Source: Hippea jasoniae (GTDB lineage: Bacteria; Campylobacterota_A; Desulfurellia; Desulfurellales; Hippeaceae). Taken from it: a DNA stretch of 64,000 nucleotides. The stretch lies in assembly GCF_000744435.1 (NCBI RefSeq), contig NZ_JQLX01000012.1:1-64000 (forward strand). The letters are read 5' to 3'. The notes under the pieces were generated by a model. The model was not told where the DNA came from, searched no databases, and saw only the letters and a list, made by a program, of their open reading frames with translations. Positions 42,556-50,755 of this stretch are shown in pieces; the first letter of the stretch is position 1, and each line of letters starts with the position of its first letter. A program made the translations under genes and the position numbers.

Positions 42556-43542
42556 CTATCCGTATTTTTCTCTGTACTCCATATAGAGTTCAACTTCATA
42601 CTTTGAGCCTATAATCAAAGGAACGCGCTGATGAAGTTCTTCGGGTTGAATATCAAGGATCCTTTGTTTGCCATCAACAGCCATACCGCCTGCGTTTTCT
42701 ATGATAAATGCCATTGGATTTGCCTCATAGATCAATCTGAGTTTGCCGTTTTTGTTTTTTGAGTCTTCTGGGTAGAGAAATACACCACCTTTTAGTAGAT
42801 TCCTGTGAAAATCAGCAACGAGTGAGCCTATCCATCTAAGTGTGTATTGTCTGTCTGGATGTTGCTTAATGAAATTTACATACTCCTGAATTCCTTTAGC
42901 CCACCTGAAATAGTTGGATTCATTTATGCTGTAGATTTTACCGTATTGGGGTATTTTAATATTTGGGTGAGAAAGCAAAAATTCCCCAACGCTTGGATCC
43001 AGCGTAAAGCCGTTTACACCCTGTCCTGTTGTATAAACAAACATTGTGCTTGAACCGTATATTACATAACCCGCACAGACAAGATTTTTACCTGCCTGAA
43101 GTAGCGATTTCTTACAATCACTATCCTCAACTCTTTTGTAGATACCAAAAATAGTTCCGATACTAACATTTACATCTATATTGCTTGAACCATCAAGCGG
43201 ATCAAACACCACTGCATATTTACCTTCAAGACTTTTATCACTTACAGGAAGCATATCCTCTATCTCCTCAGATGCCATGGCGCATACTTTACCCGTTGGA
43301 TCCAAAGCTTTAATCATCTGCTCATTGGAATACACATCCAATTTTTGCTGCTTATCACCGGATTTGTTTGTTGAATCAATACTACCTAAAATGTTTACAA
43401 GTCCGGCTTTGTTTACCTCTCTGGATATGATTTTTGCTGCAAATGCTATCTGCTCCAGTATCAGAGAGAAATCACCAACAGCATTTTTATATTTTCTTTG
43501 TTCCTCTAAGATAAATCTGCTTAAACTTATTGGTTCACCCAT
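42556..43542 (-). CDS. fbp: fructose-1,6-bisphosphatase class I
   Basis: The 328-residue gluconeogenic phosphatase has the metal site in VVFDPLDGSSNIDVNVSIGTIFGIY, the ASEE motif, TLRWIGSLVADFHRNLLKGGVFLYP and LRLIYEANPMAFIIENAGG. GGAGGGG precedes the ATG at 43542. It heads an operon with trkA and trkH. A separate structured RNA with its own promoter ends about 60 bases upstream; read-through into fbp is possible. Confidence 0.96.
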   Translation of the reverse strand: MGEPISLSRFILEEQRKYKNAVGDFSLILEQIAFAAKIISREVNKAGLVNILGSIDSTNKSGDKQQKLDVYSNEQMIKALDPTGKVCAMASEEIEDMLPVSDKSLEGKYAVVFDPLDGSSNIDVNVSIGTIFGIYKRVEDSDCKKSLLQAGKNLVCAGYVIYGSSTMFVYTTGQGVNGFTLDPSVGEFLLSHPNIKIPQYGKIYSINESNYFRWAKGIQEYVNFIKQHPDRQYTLRWIGSLVADFHRNLLKGGVFLYPEDSKNKNGKLRLIYEANPMAFIIENAGGMAVDGKQRILDIQPEELHQRVPLIIGSKYEVELYMEYREKYG

Positions 43543-43599
43543 AGTTTCCCCTCCATCACTGTTTTTAAAAATATATCATGAGAATTTTGTTTTTTAAAG

Positions 43600-43730
43600 A
43601 AAAAAGGAGTGTGGGCCCTCCATTGATGCGGGACAATTATGAGCGGCTTTAAAGGAGGCCAATAAGAGGTGCAGAAGAAGCGGCATGGCCCAGAGGCCTT
43701 AAAAGGTAGGTTTCCACCCCCACACTCGAC
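43600..43730 (-). ncRNA. discrete structured RNA gene of about 130 nt, upstream of fbp (possible 6S RNA)
   Basis: On the minus strand a TTGACA promoter predicts a start near 43729. The RNA ends pair perfectly: GAGTGTGGG at 43727-43719 with CCCACACTC at 43615-43607, directly followed by six Ts. Inside are a hairpin GGTGG-CCTACC, GGCC-TCTG-GGCC, and CTTTTAAGGCC that can pair with GGCCTCCTTTAAAG. No convincing protein frame exists. Paired ends with large internal loops resemble 6S RNA, but the 4.5S motif (GGAAG with AGCAGCC) is absent. A regulated fbp leader is the main alternative. Confidence 0.65.
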
Positions 43731-43735
43731 GGCAA

Positions 43736-43763
43736 AGTTTAATAAAAAGAACTCAGATGTCAA
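43736..43763 (-). promoter_or_regulatory. sigma-70 promoter for the structured RNA
   Basis: TTGACA at 43763-43758 (perfect) and TAAACT at 43741-43736 are 16 bases apart on the minus strand. Initiation is predicted at about 43729, precisely at the base of the RNA's closing stem. Confidence 0.65.
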
Positions 43764-43844
43764 GTGAATTTTTCAAAAAAAATCGTAAAATGTAAATAAA
43801 TTGCATAAAATTCATGTTTTAATGTGGATTTAAGTATAATTTTA

Positions 43845-43875
43845 TTGACTAAATGTTTAGTTAGTTTTTTATATT
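43845..43875 (+). promoter_or_regulatory. promoter overlapped by a palindromic operator
   Basis: The perfect 14-base palindrome ACTAAATGTTTAGT at 43848-43861 overlaps a -35 element TTGACT (43845-43850). A -10-like TTTATA or TATATT lies at 43868-43875. The palindrome looks like a binding site for a dimeric repressor such as a TetR-family protein (inference). The first gene downstream is the OppC-like permease 80 bases away. No repressor gene is in the window. Confidence 0.4.
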
Positions 43876-43955
43876 GAACAAAAGACAAAATAAGTAGAGA
43901 ATAAACACTTTTGTAATAGATTGAATTTAATAGGTCTTTTTGATAACTTTTAGGC

Positions 43956-44759
43956 GTGAAAAGGGATTTGTTATTTTATTTAAGCGTTATTTTTATAATT
44001 GTGGTTGTGGTTGCGGCTGTTTTTGCTCCCTATATTGCCCCTTACAATCCTTACGCCATAGACCCCAATGCAGTGTTACAGCCACCTTCTTTTCATCATA
44101 TTTTTGGCACTGACAGAGTTGGCAGGGATGTGTTTTCAAGAATGGTATTTGCGGGTAGGATATCGATGGAGGTGTCTTTGCTTGCAGTTGGTATATCAAC
44201 AATCATTGGTGTGATTTATGGTGCTGTTAGTGGTTATTTTGGTGGCTGGGTGGATGCTATTATGATGCGTTTTGTTGATATAATGCTTACCTTTCCTGTT
44301 TTTTTTCTTATTCTTGCCGTTGTAGTAGTGCTTGGGCCTGGTATCTTCAATGTTATGATAGTTATAGGTTTTACAGGCTGGATGGGCATAGCGCGTATTG
44401 TTAGAGCAGAAAGTTTAAAAGTAAGGGAATATGGGTTTGTACAGGCATCAAAGGTTTTGGGAAAAAGCAATGTTTATATCCTGTTTAAACATATTATACC
44501 AAATGCTATTTCTCCTGTGATTGTATATGCGACATTGGGAATTGGCTCTGCCATATTAACTGAATCGGGTTTGAGTTTTTTGGGATTGGGTGTTCAGCCG
44601 CCCACGGCAAGCTGGGGTAGTATTCTATCAGAGGGCAAGGATGTTTTACAGGTTGCCTGGTGGATGAGTTTTTTTCCGGGTGTTGTGATCTTTTTGACTG
44701 TTATATCATTTACGATTTTGGGTGAGAAACTAAAAAAAGATGATAGAGATTTTAGATAG
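43956..44759 (+). CDS. OppC/DppC-type ABC transporter permease, orphan
   Basis: The 267-residue inner-membrane protein has the DppC layout: an N-terminal helix, GTDRVGRDVFSRMVFAGRISMEVSL, five more helices, and the EAA-type coupling loop FVQASKVLGKSNVYILFKHIIPN. Such permeases need an OppB partner, ATPases and a binding protein, none adjacent. The start GTG 43956 lacks a good ribosome binding site. A candidate partner ATPase is at 56247. Substrate (peptide, nickel or other) is unknown. Confidence 0.88.
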   Translation: MKRDLLFYLSVIFIIVVVVAAVFAPYIAPYNPYAIDPNAVLQPPSFHHIFGTDRVGRDVFSRMVFAGRISMEVSLLAVGISTIIGVIYGAVSGYFGGWVDAIMMRFVDIMLTFPVFFLILAVVVVLGPGIFNVMIVIGFTGWMGIARIVRAESLKVREYGFVQASKVLGKSNVYILFKHIIPNAISPVIVYATLGIGSAILTESGLSFLGLGVQPPTASWGSILSEGKDVLQVAWWMSFFPGVVIFLTVISFTILGEKLKKDDRDFR

Positions 44760-44783
44760 AAAAAACTAAAAAACTTTGATTAT

Positions 44784-45827
44784 ATGCTTTTTGCCGATGT
44801 TGTTTTGATTAGCTTTTTTGGAATATTAACCATTGCTACAACCTCAAAGGGTGAACTGTTTGCCATTAGACAGACTGTGTGGGTGGTTATAGGTGTTGTT
44901 GGGTATTTATTTGTATCAAACCTTGATGTGAGGTTTATAAAGAGAAACGGATATCTGTTTTATCTGTTTAGCATTTCTTTGCTTATTTTGGTATTTGTAA
45001 ACGGCGTTTTATCCCACGGTGCAAGGCGGTGGATCAGTTTTGGTTTTGTTCATATACAACCTTCAGAGTTTATAAAACTTGCCGTAATTTTAATGCTTGC
45101 AGCTTATTTTGATGAGAATCCCAAAGCCGAACCCTACGGCTTTAAAGACCTTATTTATCCTTTGTTTATAGTTTTTTTTCCAATAATTTTTATTCTAAAA
45201 CAGCCCGATCTGGGCACAGCCATTGTAGTGTTGTTTATCGCTTTATCAATTGTTCTTATAGCAGGTGTAAAGAAAAGTTTAATTATCAGAGGTGTTTTGC
45301 TTTTCTTGGTGCTTTTGCCTTTTATGTGGTCAAATCTTAAACCGTATCAAAAGGATAGAATTATGGGGTTTATAGACCCTTATTCTGCACCAACTACATA
45401 CGGTTATAACACGATTCAATCAGAGATTGCTATTGGCAGCGGTGGCTTGTTTGGCTGTGGTATCAAGAGTATATCTCAAACACAGTTGAGTTTTTTACCA
45501 GAGAACCACACAGATTTTATTTTTGCTGTTTTTAGCCGGGAGTGGGGGCTTTTAGGTGATCTTATGCTTATTGTGTTGTATGGTTTTATCGTTTATAGAG
45601 CATTTATCATTGCAAAATCTGCCAAAAGTGATTTTGATCAGTTAACAGCCATAGGGGTTTTATCGTTTATCTGGATCAGTGTAATATTTAATATGGGTAT
45701 GACTATGGGGTTATTACCCGTTGTTGGTATTCCGCTAATATTTTTTAGCTACGGTGGCTCAGCAACCATTACTGCATTTTTGGCCGTTGGGCTTCTGCAG
45801 GCTATTAAATTCAGGGAGAAGTTATGA
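44784..45827 (+). CDS. rodA: rod-shape peptidoglycan polymerase RodA
   Basis: This SEDS glycosyltransferase of about 347 residues has ARRWISFGFVHIQPSEFIKLAVIL, LKQPDLGTAIVVL, and the C-terminal GLLPVVGIPLIFFSYGGSA, all typical of RodA. It polymerises lateral-wall glycan with a class B PBP, which is not in the window. ATG 44784 lacks a ribosome binding site, and the in-frame codons before it (KKLKNFDY) read like a RodA N-terminus but are closed by the permease stop TAG 44757. It overlaps rng by four bases. Confidence 0.92.
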   Translation: MLFADVVLISFFGILTIATTSKGELFAIRQTVWVVIGVVGYLFVSNLDVRFIKRNGYLFYLFSISLLILVFVNGVLSHGARRWISFGFVHIQPSEFIKLAVILMLAAYFDENPKAEPYGFKDLIYPLFIVFFPIIFILKQPDLGTAIVVLFIALSIVLIAGVKKSLIIRGVLLFLVLLPFMWSNLKPYQKDRIMGFIDPYSAPTTYGYNTIQSEIAIGSGGLFGCGIKSISQTQLSFLPENHTDFIFAVFSREWGLLGDLMLIVLYGFIVYRAFIIAKSAKSDFDQLTAIGVLSFIWISVIFNMGMTMGLLPVVGIPLIFFSYGGSATITAFLAVGLLQAIKFREKL

Positions 45828-47224
45828 GTAAACTGTTGATCTCATCAGATCCATTTGTTGTTAGAGTTGCAAAGGTTTCCAAAAAGGGTCTTGAGTTTTT
45901 TCTAATGAAAAAGAGGATTGATTCAAACTCCGATATAGTAGGGAATGTATATAAGGGTAGGGTGGCAAATATTGCCAATCAGTTGGGTGCTGCATTTGTA
46001 GATATTGGACTGGATAAGAATGCATTTTTATGTATAGACAAGCACTGTCTGGGTTCAAAAACGCTTCAAGAGTTGGGAATAAGAGAAAATAGTGAGATCA
46101 TGGTTCAGGTTTGCAAACCTATTGTTTCAACCAAAGGACCAAAAGTTACACTGAATATTTCATTGGCTGGCAATAATCTTGTATTGTTATGCTCTCAAGC
46201 TGACGTGGCGGTTTCAAAGCATATAGAGGATAAAGAGAAAGCCAAAGAGTTAAGGTCTATATTAAAGGGTTTTGTTGAGGATGGCATGGGTTTTATAGCA
46301 AGAACGGCATCCAGGTATGCTACAGTTGATGAGCTTAAGGTGGAGGCAGATTACTTAAAGAGTGTATGCAGGAAAATAAAGGAGAAGTTTAAAAACACTA
46401 ATGCACCATCCCTTTTGCATAGTGAACCAGCTATACCTGTTAAGATGATTAGAGAGCACTGTAGCGATGAAACTCAAACCGTACTATTTGATGATTATAG
46501 CATGTATGAAAGCTCAAGGGCTTATTTAAGAAGTATGGGTAGTAAGTGCTATGAAAAACTCTCGTTTTTTGAACAAAGGATAGATATGTTTGAGTTTTTT
46601 GGTGTAAAGAATGAAATAGAGAAACTTTCTGATAATACAGTCAGACTGAAAAATGGGGGATATTTAATAATAGAAAAAACAGAGGCGTTTTTTGCGATAG
46701 ATGTTAACGCTGGAAGCTATCACTATACGGAAAATTCAGAGGATGCTATTTTTGATATCAATATGCAGGCTGCTTATGAGATCTTTCGACAGATAAACTT
46801 AAGGGATATCGGGGGTCTTGTGGTTGTGGATTTTATCGATATGACAAACACAGAGCACAGAGAAAAACTGCAACAGTTGATGCAGAAACTTGCAAAGGCA
46901 AACAAAAGAAAAACCTATGTAGGTAAATTAACATCTCTAAGTTTGATGGAGATGTCGATAAAAAAGGATTACACAGATATATTTGATGAGATGTTTGAAA
47001 AGTGCAGCGACTGTTATAACGGTGGTTTAATAAAGAGCGTTCCCCTAATTTGTTCTGAAATTTACAACAAAATCCGTTATTCTACGAAGAGCCGTTTTAA
47101 ACTTAAGGCAACACCTTCGGTTTTGGAGATGTTTAAGAGGTATTACGATTTGGATAAAAAGATTGATTTTTATACGATGGATAGCTGTAATCCGTCAGAT
47201 TATATTTTAGAGGTGGTGGTATGA
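45824..47224 (+). CDS. rng: ribonuclease G/E family endoribonuclease
   Basis: The 466-residue protein has the S1 domain near the N-terminus (VGNVYKGRVANIANQLGAAFVDIGLDKNAFL) and an RNase H-like region. The DNase I-like catalytic domain has metal aspartates in AIDVNAG and VVVDFIDM, and a zinc-link CSDC motif. Its length fits RNase G without the long RNase E scaffold tail. It matures rRNA and degrades mRNA. The overlap with rodA and purB indicates one operon. Confidence 0.93.
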   Translation: MSKLLISSDPFVVRVAKVSKKGLEFFLMKKRIDSNSDIVGNVYKGRVANIANQLGAAFVDIGLDKNAFLCIDKHCLGSKTLQELGIRENSEIMVQVCKPIVSTKGPKVTLNISLAGNNLVLLCSQADVAVSKHIEDKEKAKELRSILKGFVEDGMGFIARTASRYATVDELKVEADYLKSVCRKIKEKFKNTNAPSLLHSEPAIPVKMIREHCSDETQTVLFDDYSMYESSRAYLRSMGSKCYEKLSFFEQRIDMFEFFGVKNEIEKLSDNTVRLKNGGYLIIEKTEAFFAIDVNAGSYHYTENSEDAIFDINMQAAYEIFRQINLRDIGGLVVVDFIDMTNTEHREKLQQLMQKLAKANKRKTYVGKLTSLSLMEMSIKKDYTDIFDEMFEKCSDCYNGGLIKSVPLICSEIYNKIRYSTKSRFKLKATPSVLEMFKRYYDLDKKIDFYTMDSCNPSDYILEVVV

Positions 47225-48516
47225 TTGAAAGGTATACAAGAGAAAAAATGGGAAGTATCTGGAGTGAGAAGGCAAAGTTTGATAGGTGGCTGAAGGTTGA
47301 AATAGCCGTTGTAAGAGGATGGGAGGCTATTGGTGAAATTCCCAAAGGTACAGCGGATAAAATAGAGAAAAACGCCCGTTTTGATATAGAAAGAATTAAT
47401 GAAATAGAAAAGATTACGCGCCACGATGTTGTTGCTTTTCTTGAGGCTGTTAAAGAATCACTGAAAGAGGAGGGTGATTACTTACATTTTGGTATAACAT
47501 CATCTGATACTATTGATACGGCAATGGCTCTGGCTTTAAAAGAATCTGCTGATATTATAATTGATGATTTAAAAGAGCTTCTTAAAACACTCAAAGAAAG
47601 GGCATTTGAATTCAAAGACACTTTAATGATAGGACGCTCACATGGCATCCACGGCGAGCCGATCACCTTTGGTTTTGTGCTTGCCCTGTGGTATGATGAG
47701 ATGAAGCGTAACCTAAAAAGAATGCAGGAAGCAAAAGAGATTATAAGTGTTGGCAAGATCTCAGGCTCTATGGGAACCTTTGCAAATGTGCCTGTTGAGG
47801 TTGAGGAGTATGCATGTAAGATTTTGGGTTTGAAGCCTGCTTTGGTTTCAAGCCAGATTATTCAGCGCGATAGGTACGCCCATTATATGACAACGCTTGC
47901 CATTATTGCTTCATCAATCGAAAAGATAGCTACCCAGATCAGGCATTACCAGAGAACAGAGGTTAGAGAAGCAGAGGAGTTTTTCCATAAAGGGCAGAAA
48001 GGCTCATCTTCAATGCCACACAAAAGAAATCCAGTTCTAAGTGAAAACTTATGCGGACTTGCAAGACTTGTTAGGGCAAATTCCATTGCAGCACTTGAGA
48101 ATGTAGCTTTGTGGCATGAAAGGGATATAAGCCATTCCTCTAACGAAAGAATAATCCTGCCAGATGCCAATATTGCCTTAGATTTTATGCTTTATAGATT
48201 AAACAATGTGATAAAAAATCTAACGGTTTATAAGGAAAATATGTTGAAAAATTTAAACCTGACACGCGGAGTTATCTATTCTCAAAGACTTATGCTAAAT
48301 CTTGTTAAAAGAGGCGCAAATAAAATCCTTGCTTATGAGGCGGTTCAAAAGAATGCAATGGATTCCTGGGAAAATAACAAAGATTTTAAACAGCTTGTTT
48401 TAAATGATCCCTATATTAATTCTTTTATGAGCAAAGATGAAATCGATAACTGCTTTGATCCTAAATATTATACAAGAAATATAGATGTTATTTTTAAAAG
48501 AGTTTTTGACGATTAA
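47221..48516 (+). CDS. purB: adenylosuccinate lyase
   Basis: This 431-residue fumarase/aspartase-superfamily enzyme acts twice in purine synthesis. Motifs include HDVVAFLEAV, LHFGITSSDTIDTA, the catalytic histidine in GRSHGIHGEPITFG, and the signature loop KGSSSMPHKRNPVLSENLCGLAR. It overlaps rng by four bases. Confidence 0.97.
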   Translation: MIERYTREKMGSIWSEKAKFDRWLKVEIAVVRGWEAIGEIPKGTADKIEKNARFDIERINEIEKITRHDVVAFLEAVKESLKEEGDYLHFGITSSDTIDTAMALALKESADIIIDDLKELLKTLKERAFEFKDTLMIGRSHGIHGEPITFGFVLALWYDEMKRNLKRMQEAKEIISVGKISGSMGTFANVPVEVEEYACKILGLKPALVSSQIIQRDRYAHYMTTLAIIASSIEKIATQIRHYQRTEVREAEEFFHKGQKGSSSMPHKRNPVLSENLCGLARLVRANSIAALENVALWHERDISHSSNERIILPDANIALDFMLYRLNNVIKNLTVYKENMLKNLNLTRGVIYSQRLMLNLVKRGANKILAYEAVQKNAMDSWENNKDFKQLVLNDPYINSFMSKDEIDNCFDPKYYTRNIDVIFKRVFDD

Positions 48517-48548
48517 ATTTATTTTTAGTAAAATTAGAAAATTAATTA

Positions 48549-49580
48549 ATGCGTGGTGAGAGCGTGTGGGAGTTGCTAAACAGGCTGGATGAGAGTGTTA
48601 TTATATTTAACGAAAAAGGCGTTGTGCTGCAGTTAAATAACTCAGCCAGCAAAAGATTTGGTTTAACAATTGGATCTGATGTGAGAGATATTTTAAAGTT
48701 GGATGACAGGGTTGTGTTTTTCTCAAATCTTATAAAGATTTTGAAAAAAAAGGAGAAGTATTCCAACTTCATGAGGTTTATAAATGTCGAGGGAGATTTA
48801 ATCTTTTGCTGGCTTAACGCATTTGAGTTTGATGGAGATTTTGTTTTTGAAGTGTTTGATTTAAGCATCGTGGAAAATAGGACATCCTCAATTAGCGACT
48901 CAAGTTATGTTAAGATTTTAAAGTATATGTCTGAAGGTATTGCCCATTCAATAAGAAATCCTATTATGTCGGCAGGTGGTATGCTTTCTCGCATTAAAGC
49001 AAAACTTGTTTCTGGTGATAATAAAGATTTAATTAAATATATAGAAATAGTTGAAAAGAGCCTTTATAGGATTATTAGTATAATAGCTAACCTTGAGGTT
49101 GTAAGCAACTCACTACCTGTTCAGCTTGAAAGGGTAGAGCTTGGTAGTGTTGTTAAAGATGTGATTAAGAAATACAACAATGTTGAAATTGAAGTGAATA
49201 TTGCAAATGAGGTGTGGGTCTATATTAGCAGGATGCATCTTGAGTTTATTATTGATGAGATCATAAAAAACGCTATCGATGCTATAGAAAATAACCCACA
49301 AGGTAGAATCGTTGTGGATGTTTATGAGGAGAAGAGAAATGGATTTATAATAATCAAAGACAACGGCAGAGGATTGAAGGAGGAAGAGATAGCCTTTGCC
49401 ATGATACCGTTTTATTCAACAAAGCCAAGCAATATGGGTATAGGTCTTTCTCTTGCCAAATTTCTTATAGAAGGTTATAAAGGTAGTATTACATTGAATT
49501 CAACCGAAGGAGAAGGCACAACGGTTACTATATCTATCCCTACAGAAAAAAGGGATGAGATGAGGATAAAACCTTTATGA
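48549..49580 (+). CDS. soluble PAS-domain histidine kinase
   Basis: The 343-residue protein has no membrane segment. An N-terminal PAS-like domain (about residues 1-105) precedes a phosphoacceptor helix with GIAHSIRNPIMSAGG. A kinase domain follows with N box IIKNAIDAI, G1 DNGRGL and G2 GIGLSLAK. It resembles NtrB/FlgS-type soluble kinases. No response regulator of the NtrC type is nearby, so the partner is unknown; CheY or the sigma-54 system are possibilities (inference). ATG 48549 lacks a ribosome binding site; GTG 48564 has GGTGAG in front. It overlaps the next gene. Confidence 0.88.
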   Translation: MRGESVWELLNRLDESVIIFNEKGVVLQLNNSASKRFGLTIGSDVRDILKLDDRVVFFSNLIKILKKKEKYSNFMRFINVEGDLIFCWLNAFEFDGDFVFEVFDLSIVENRTSSISDSSYVKILKYMSEGIAHSIRNPIMSAGGMLSRIKAKLVSGDNKDLIKYIEIVEKSLYRIISIIANLEVVSNSLPVQLERVELGSVVKDVIKKYNNVEIEVNIANEVWVYISRMHLEFIIDEIIKNAIDAIENNPQGRIVVDVYEEKRNGFIIIKDNGRGLKEEEIAFAMIPFYSTKPSNMGIGLSLAKFLIEGYKGSITLNSTEGEGTTVTISIPTEKRDEMRIKPL

Positions 49581-50755
49581 TAAAGAAGCTTTCTACCAAG
49601 GTTCTTGTGTATACAACAATCATAGTTTTGATTACAATGATTGTTTATACCATTAGTTCTGTTTTGACAATTATGGCTCTGAAAAAATACAGCGTTACCA
49701 AAGTCGAAAAAACATTCAAGGAAAATGCAGATGAAAACTTAGAAAAGGAAGTAACATCCTATGCCCGCATTTTAAAGGAAAATATGGACGCAAAGAAAAG
49801 CATCTCTTTTTTATTTGGTGAAATTATAGAGTCTGCAATAAACAAAAACGATAGTAATGTGTTGGAAGATGTTTATAATAAGATGAATAATATTTTAGAC
49901 TTAAGATTGGTAGCTGTTTTTGATTCAAATTCAAGATTAATTGATAGTTTTCCAAAATTCGAACCTACCGAGGTGTTGGGTAGGTATGTGAAAGGATTAG
50001 GTAAGAGTAATACCATTTCTAAAGTCAGCTATTTTGATTTCCATCTAAACAAAGACAATAGTGTTTCATATACATTTGTGTATTGCGGTAGAGATAGCAA
50101 AAGAAGGCCGCTGTATGTTGCCTTTGATTACAACCCCTATTCGGTTTATTCGCTAATTAAGACTGCTCAGCTTGAGCCGTATTCTCAGAAGTATTTGTGG
50201 GTGATTAACAAAAGAGGTGTTTTAATTTTCGATCCACCAACGAAGGAGCATCCTTTAATAACACTCATAGATCATGTTGACTTAACCGACCCCAAAAACG
50301 GTAAGGAGCTTGCATACATTGTTAAAAATGAAATATTGAAAGGAAAGACCGGCATTGCAAGGTATGTATTCAGGGGTGTTGATAAGTTTGTAGGCTACAC
50401 ATATATAAAAGAGCTTGGTTGGGGATTGGGTTTAACACTGCCAACAGAGATATTCTACAAACCGATCAAAGCTTTAAGTAAAGATATAGACGACCGCACT
50501 ATGTATACATTGGCTTTATTTGGTCTTATCAGTTCTTTGATAATTTTATTTACCATTGTCTCGACATATCTGATTGCAAAAAAGGTGGTTGACCCTATAA
50601 ACAGAACATACGAAGCTATTGAAGCTTTACTAAACGGTGATTATTCAAAAAGACTACCTGATTCTGATAGTGAGGAGTTATCAAAATTGTCAAAAGCTGT
50701 TAATAAACTTATAGATTTCTTTGAAAAAAACAGAAATAGGGAGGATAGGCGATGA
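49577..50755 (+). CDS. Cache-HAMP membrane sensor without an output domain
   Basis: The 392-residue protein has a membrane helix (about 10-33), a periplasmic double-Cache-like domain (about 35-305, with YLWVINKRGVLIFDPP and GLGLTLP), a second helix (about 313-338) and a HAMP segment (VVDPINRTYEAIEALLNGDYSKRLP). It ends 30 residues later, without MCP signalling, kinase or cyclase domain. Coupled by four-base overlaps to the PAS kinase and cheA, it may signal through protein contacts to one of them (inference). Confidence 0.85.
   Translation: MIKKLSTKVLVYTTIIVLITMIVYTISSVLTIMALKKYSVTKVEKTFKENADENLEKEVTSYARILKENMDAKKSISFLFGEIIESAINKNDSNVLEDVYNKMNNILDLRLVAVFDSNSRLIDSFPKFEPTEVLGRYVKGLGKSNTISKVSYFDFHLNKDNSVSYTFVYCGRDSKRRPLYVAFDYNPYSVYSLIKTAQLEPYSQKYLWVINKRGVLIFDPPTKEHPLITLIDHVDLTDPKNGKELAYIVKNEILKGKTGIARYVFRGVDKFVGYTYIKELGWGLGLTLPTEIFYKPIKALSKDIDDRTMYTLALFGLISSLIILFTIVSTYLIAKKVVDPINRTYEAIEALLNGDYSKRLPDSDSEELSKLSKAVNKLIDFFEKNRNREDRR

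Noticed and set aside
43600-43730. Signal recognition particle (4.5S) RNA
   Set aside because: Size and paired ends fit, but neither strand has the conserved apical motif with GGAAG and AGCAGCC.
43600-43730. T-box or ZTP riboswitch upstream of fbp
   Set aside because: GGTGGAAACC is only loosely like the T-box TGGNACCGCG and the ZTP stem; the remaining conserved elements are missing or out of order.
43527-43763. 78-codon minus-strand open frame
   Set aside because: It runs through the structured RNA and into fbp in another frame; the promoter, terminal stem and T run fit an RNA gene much better.
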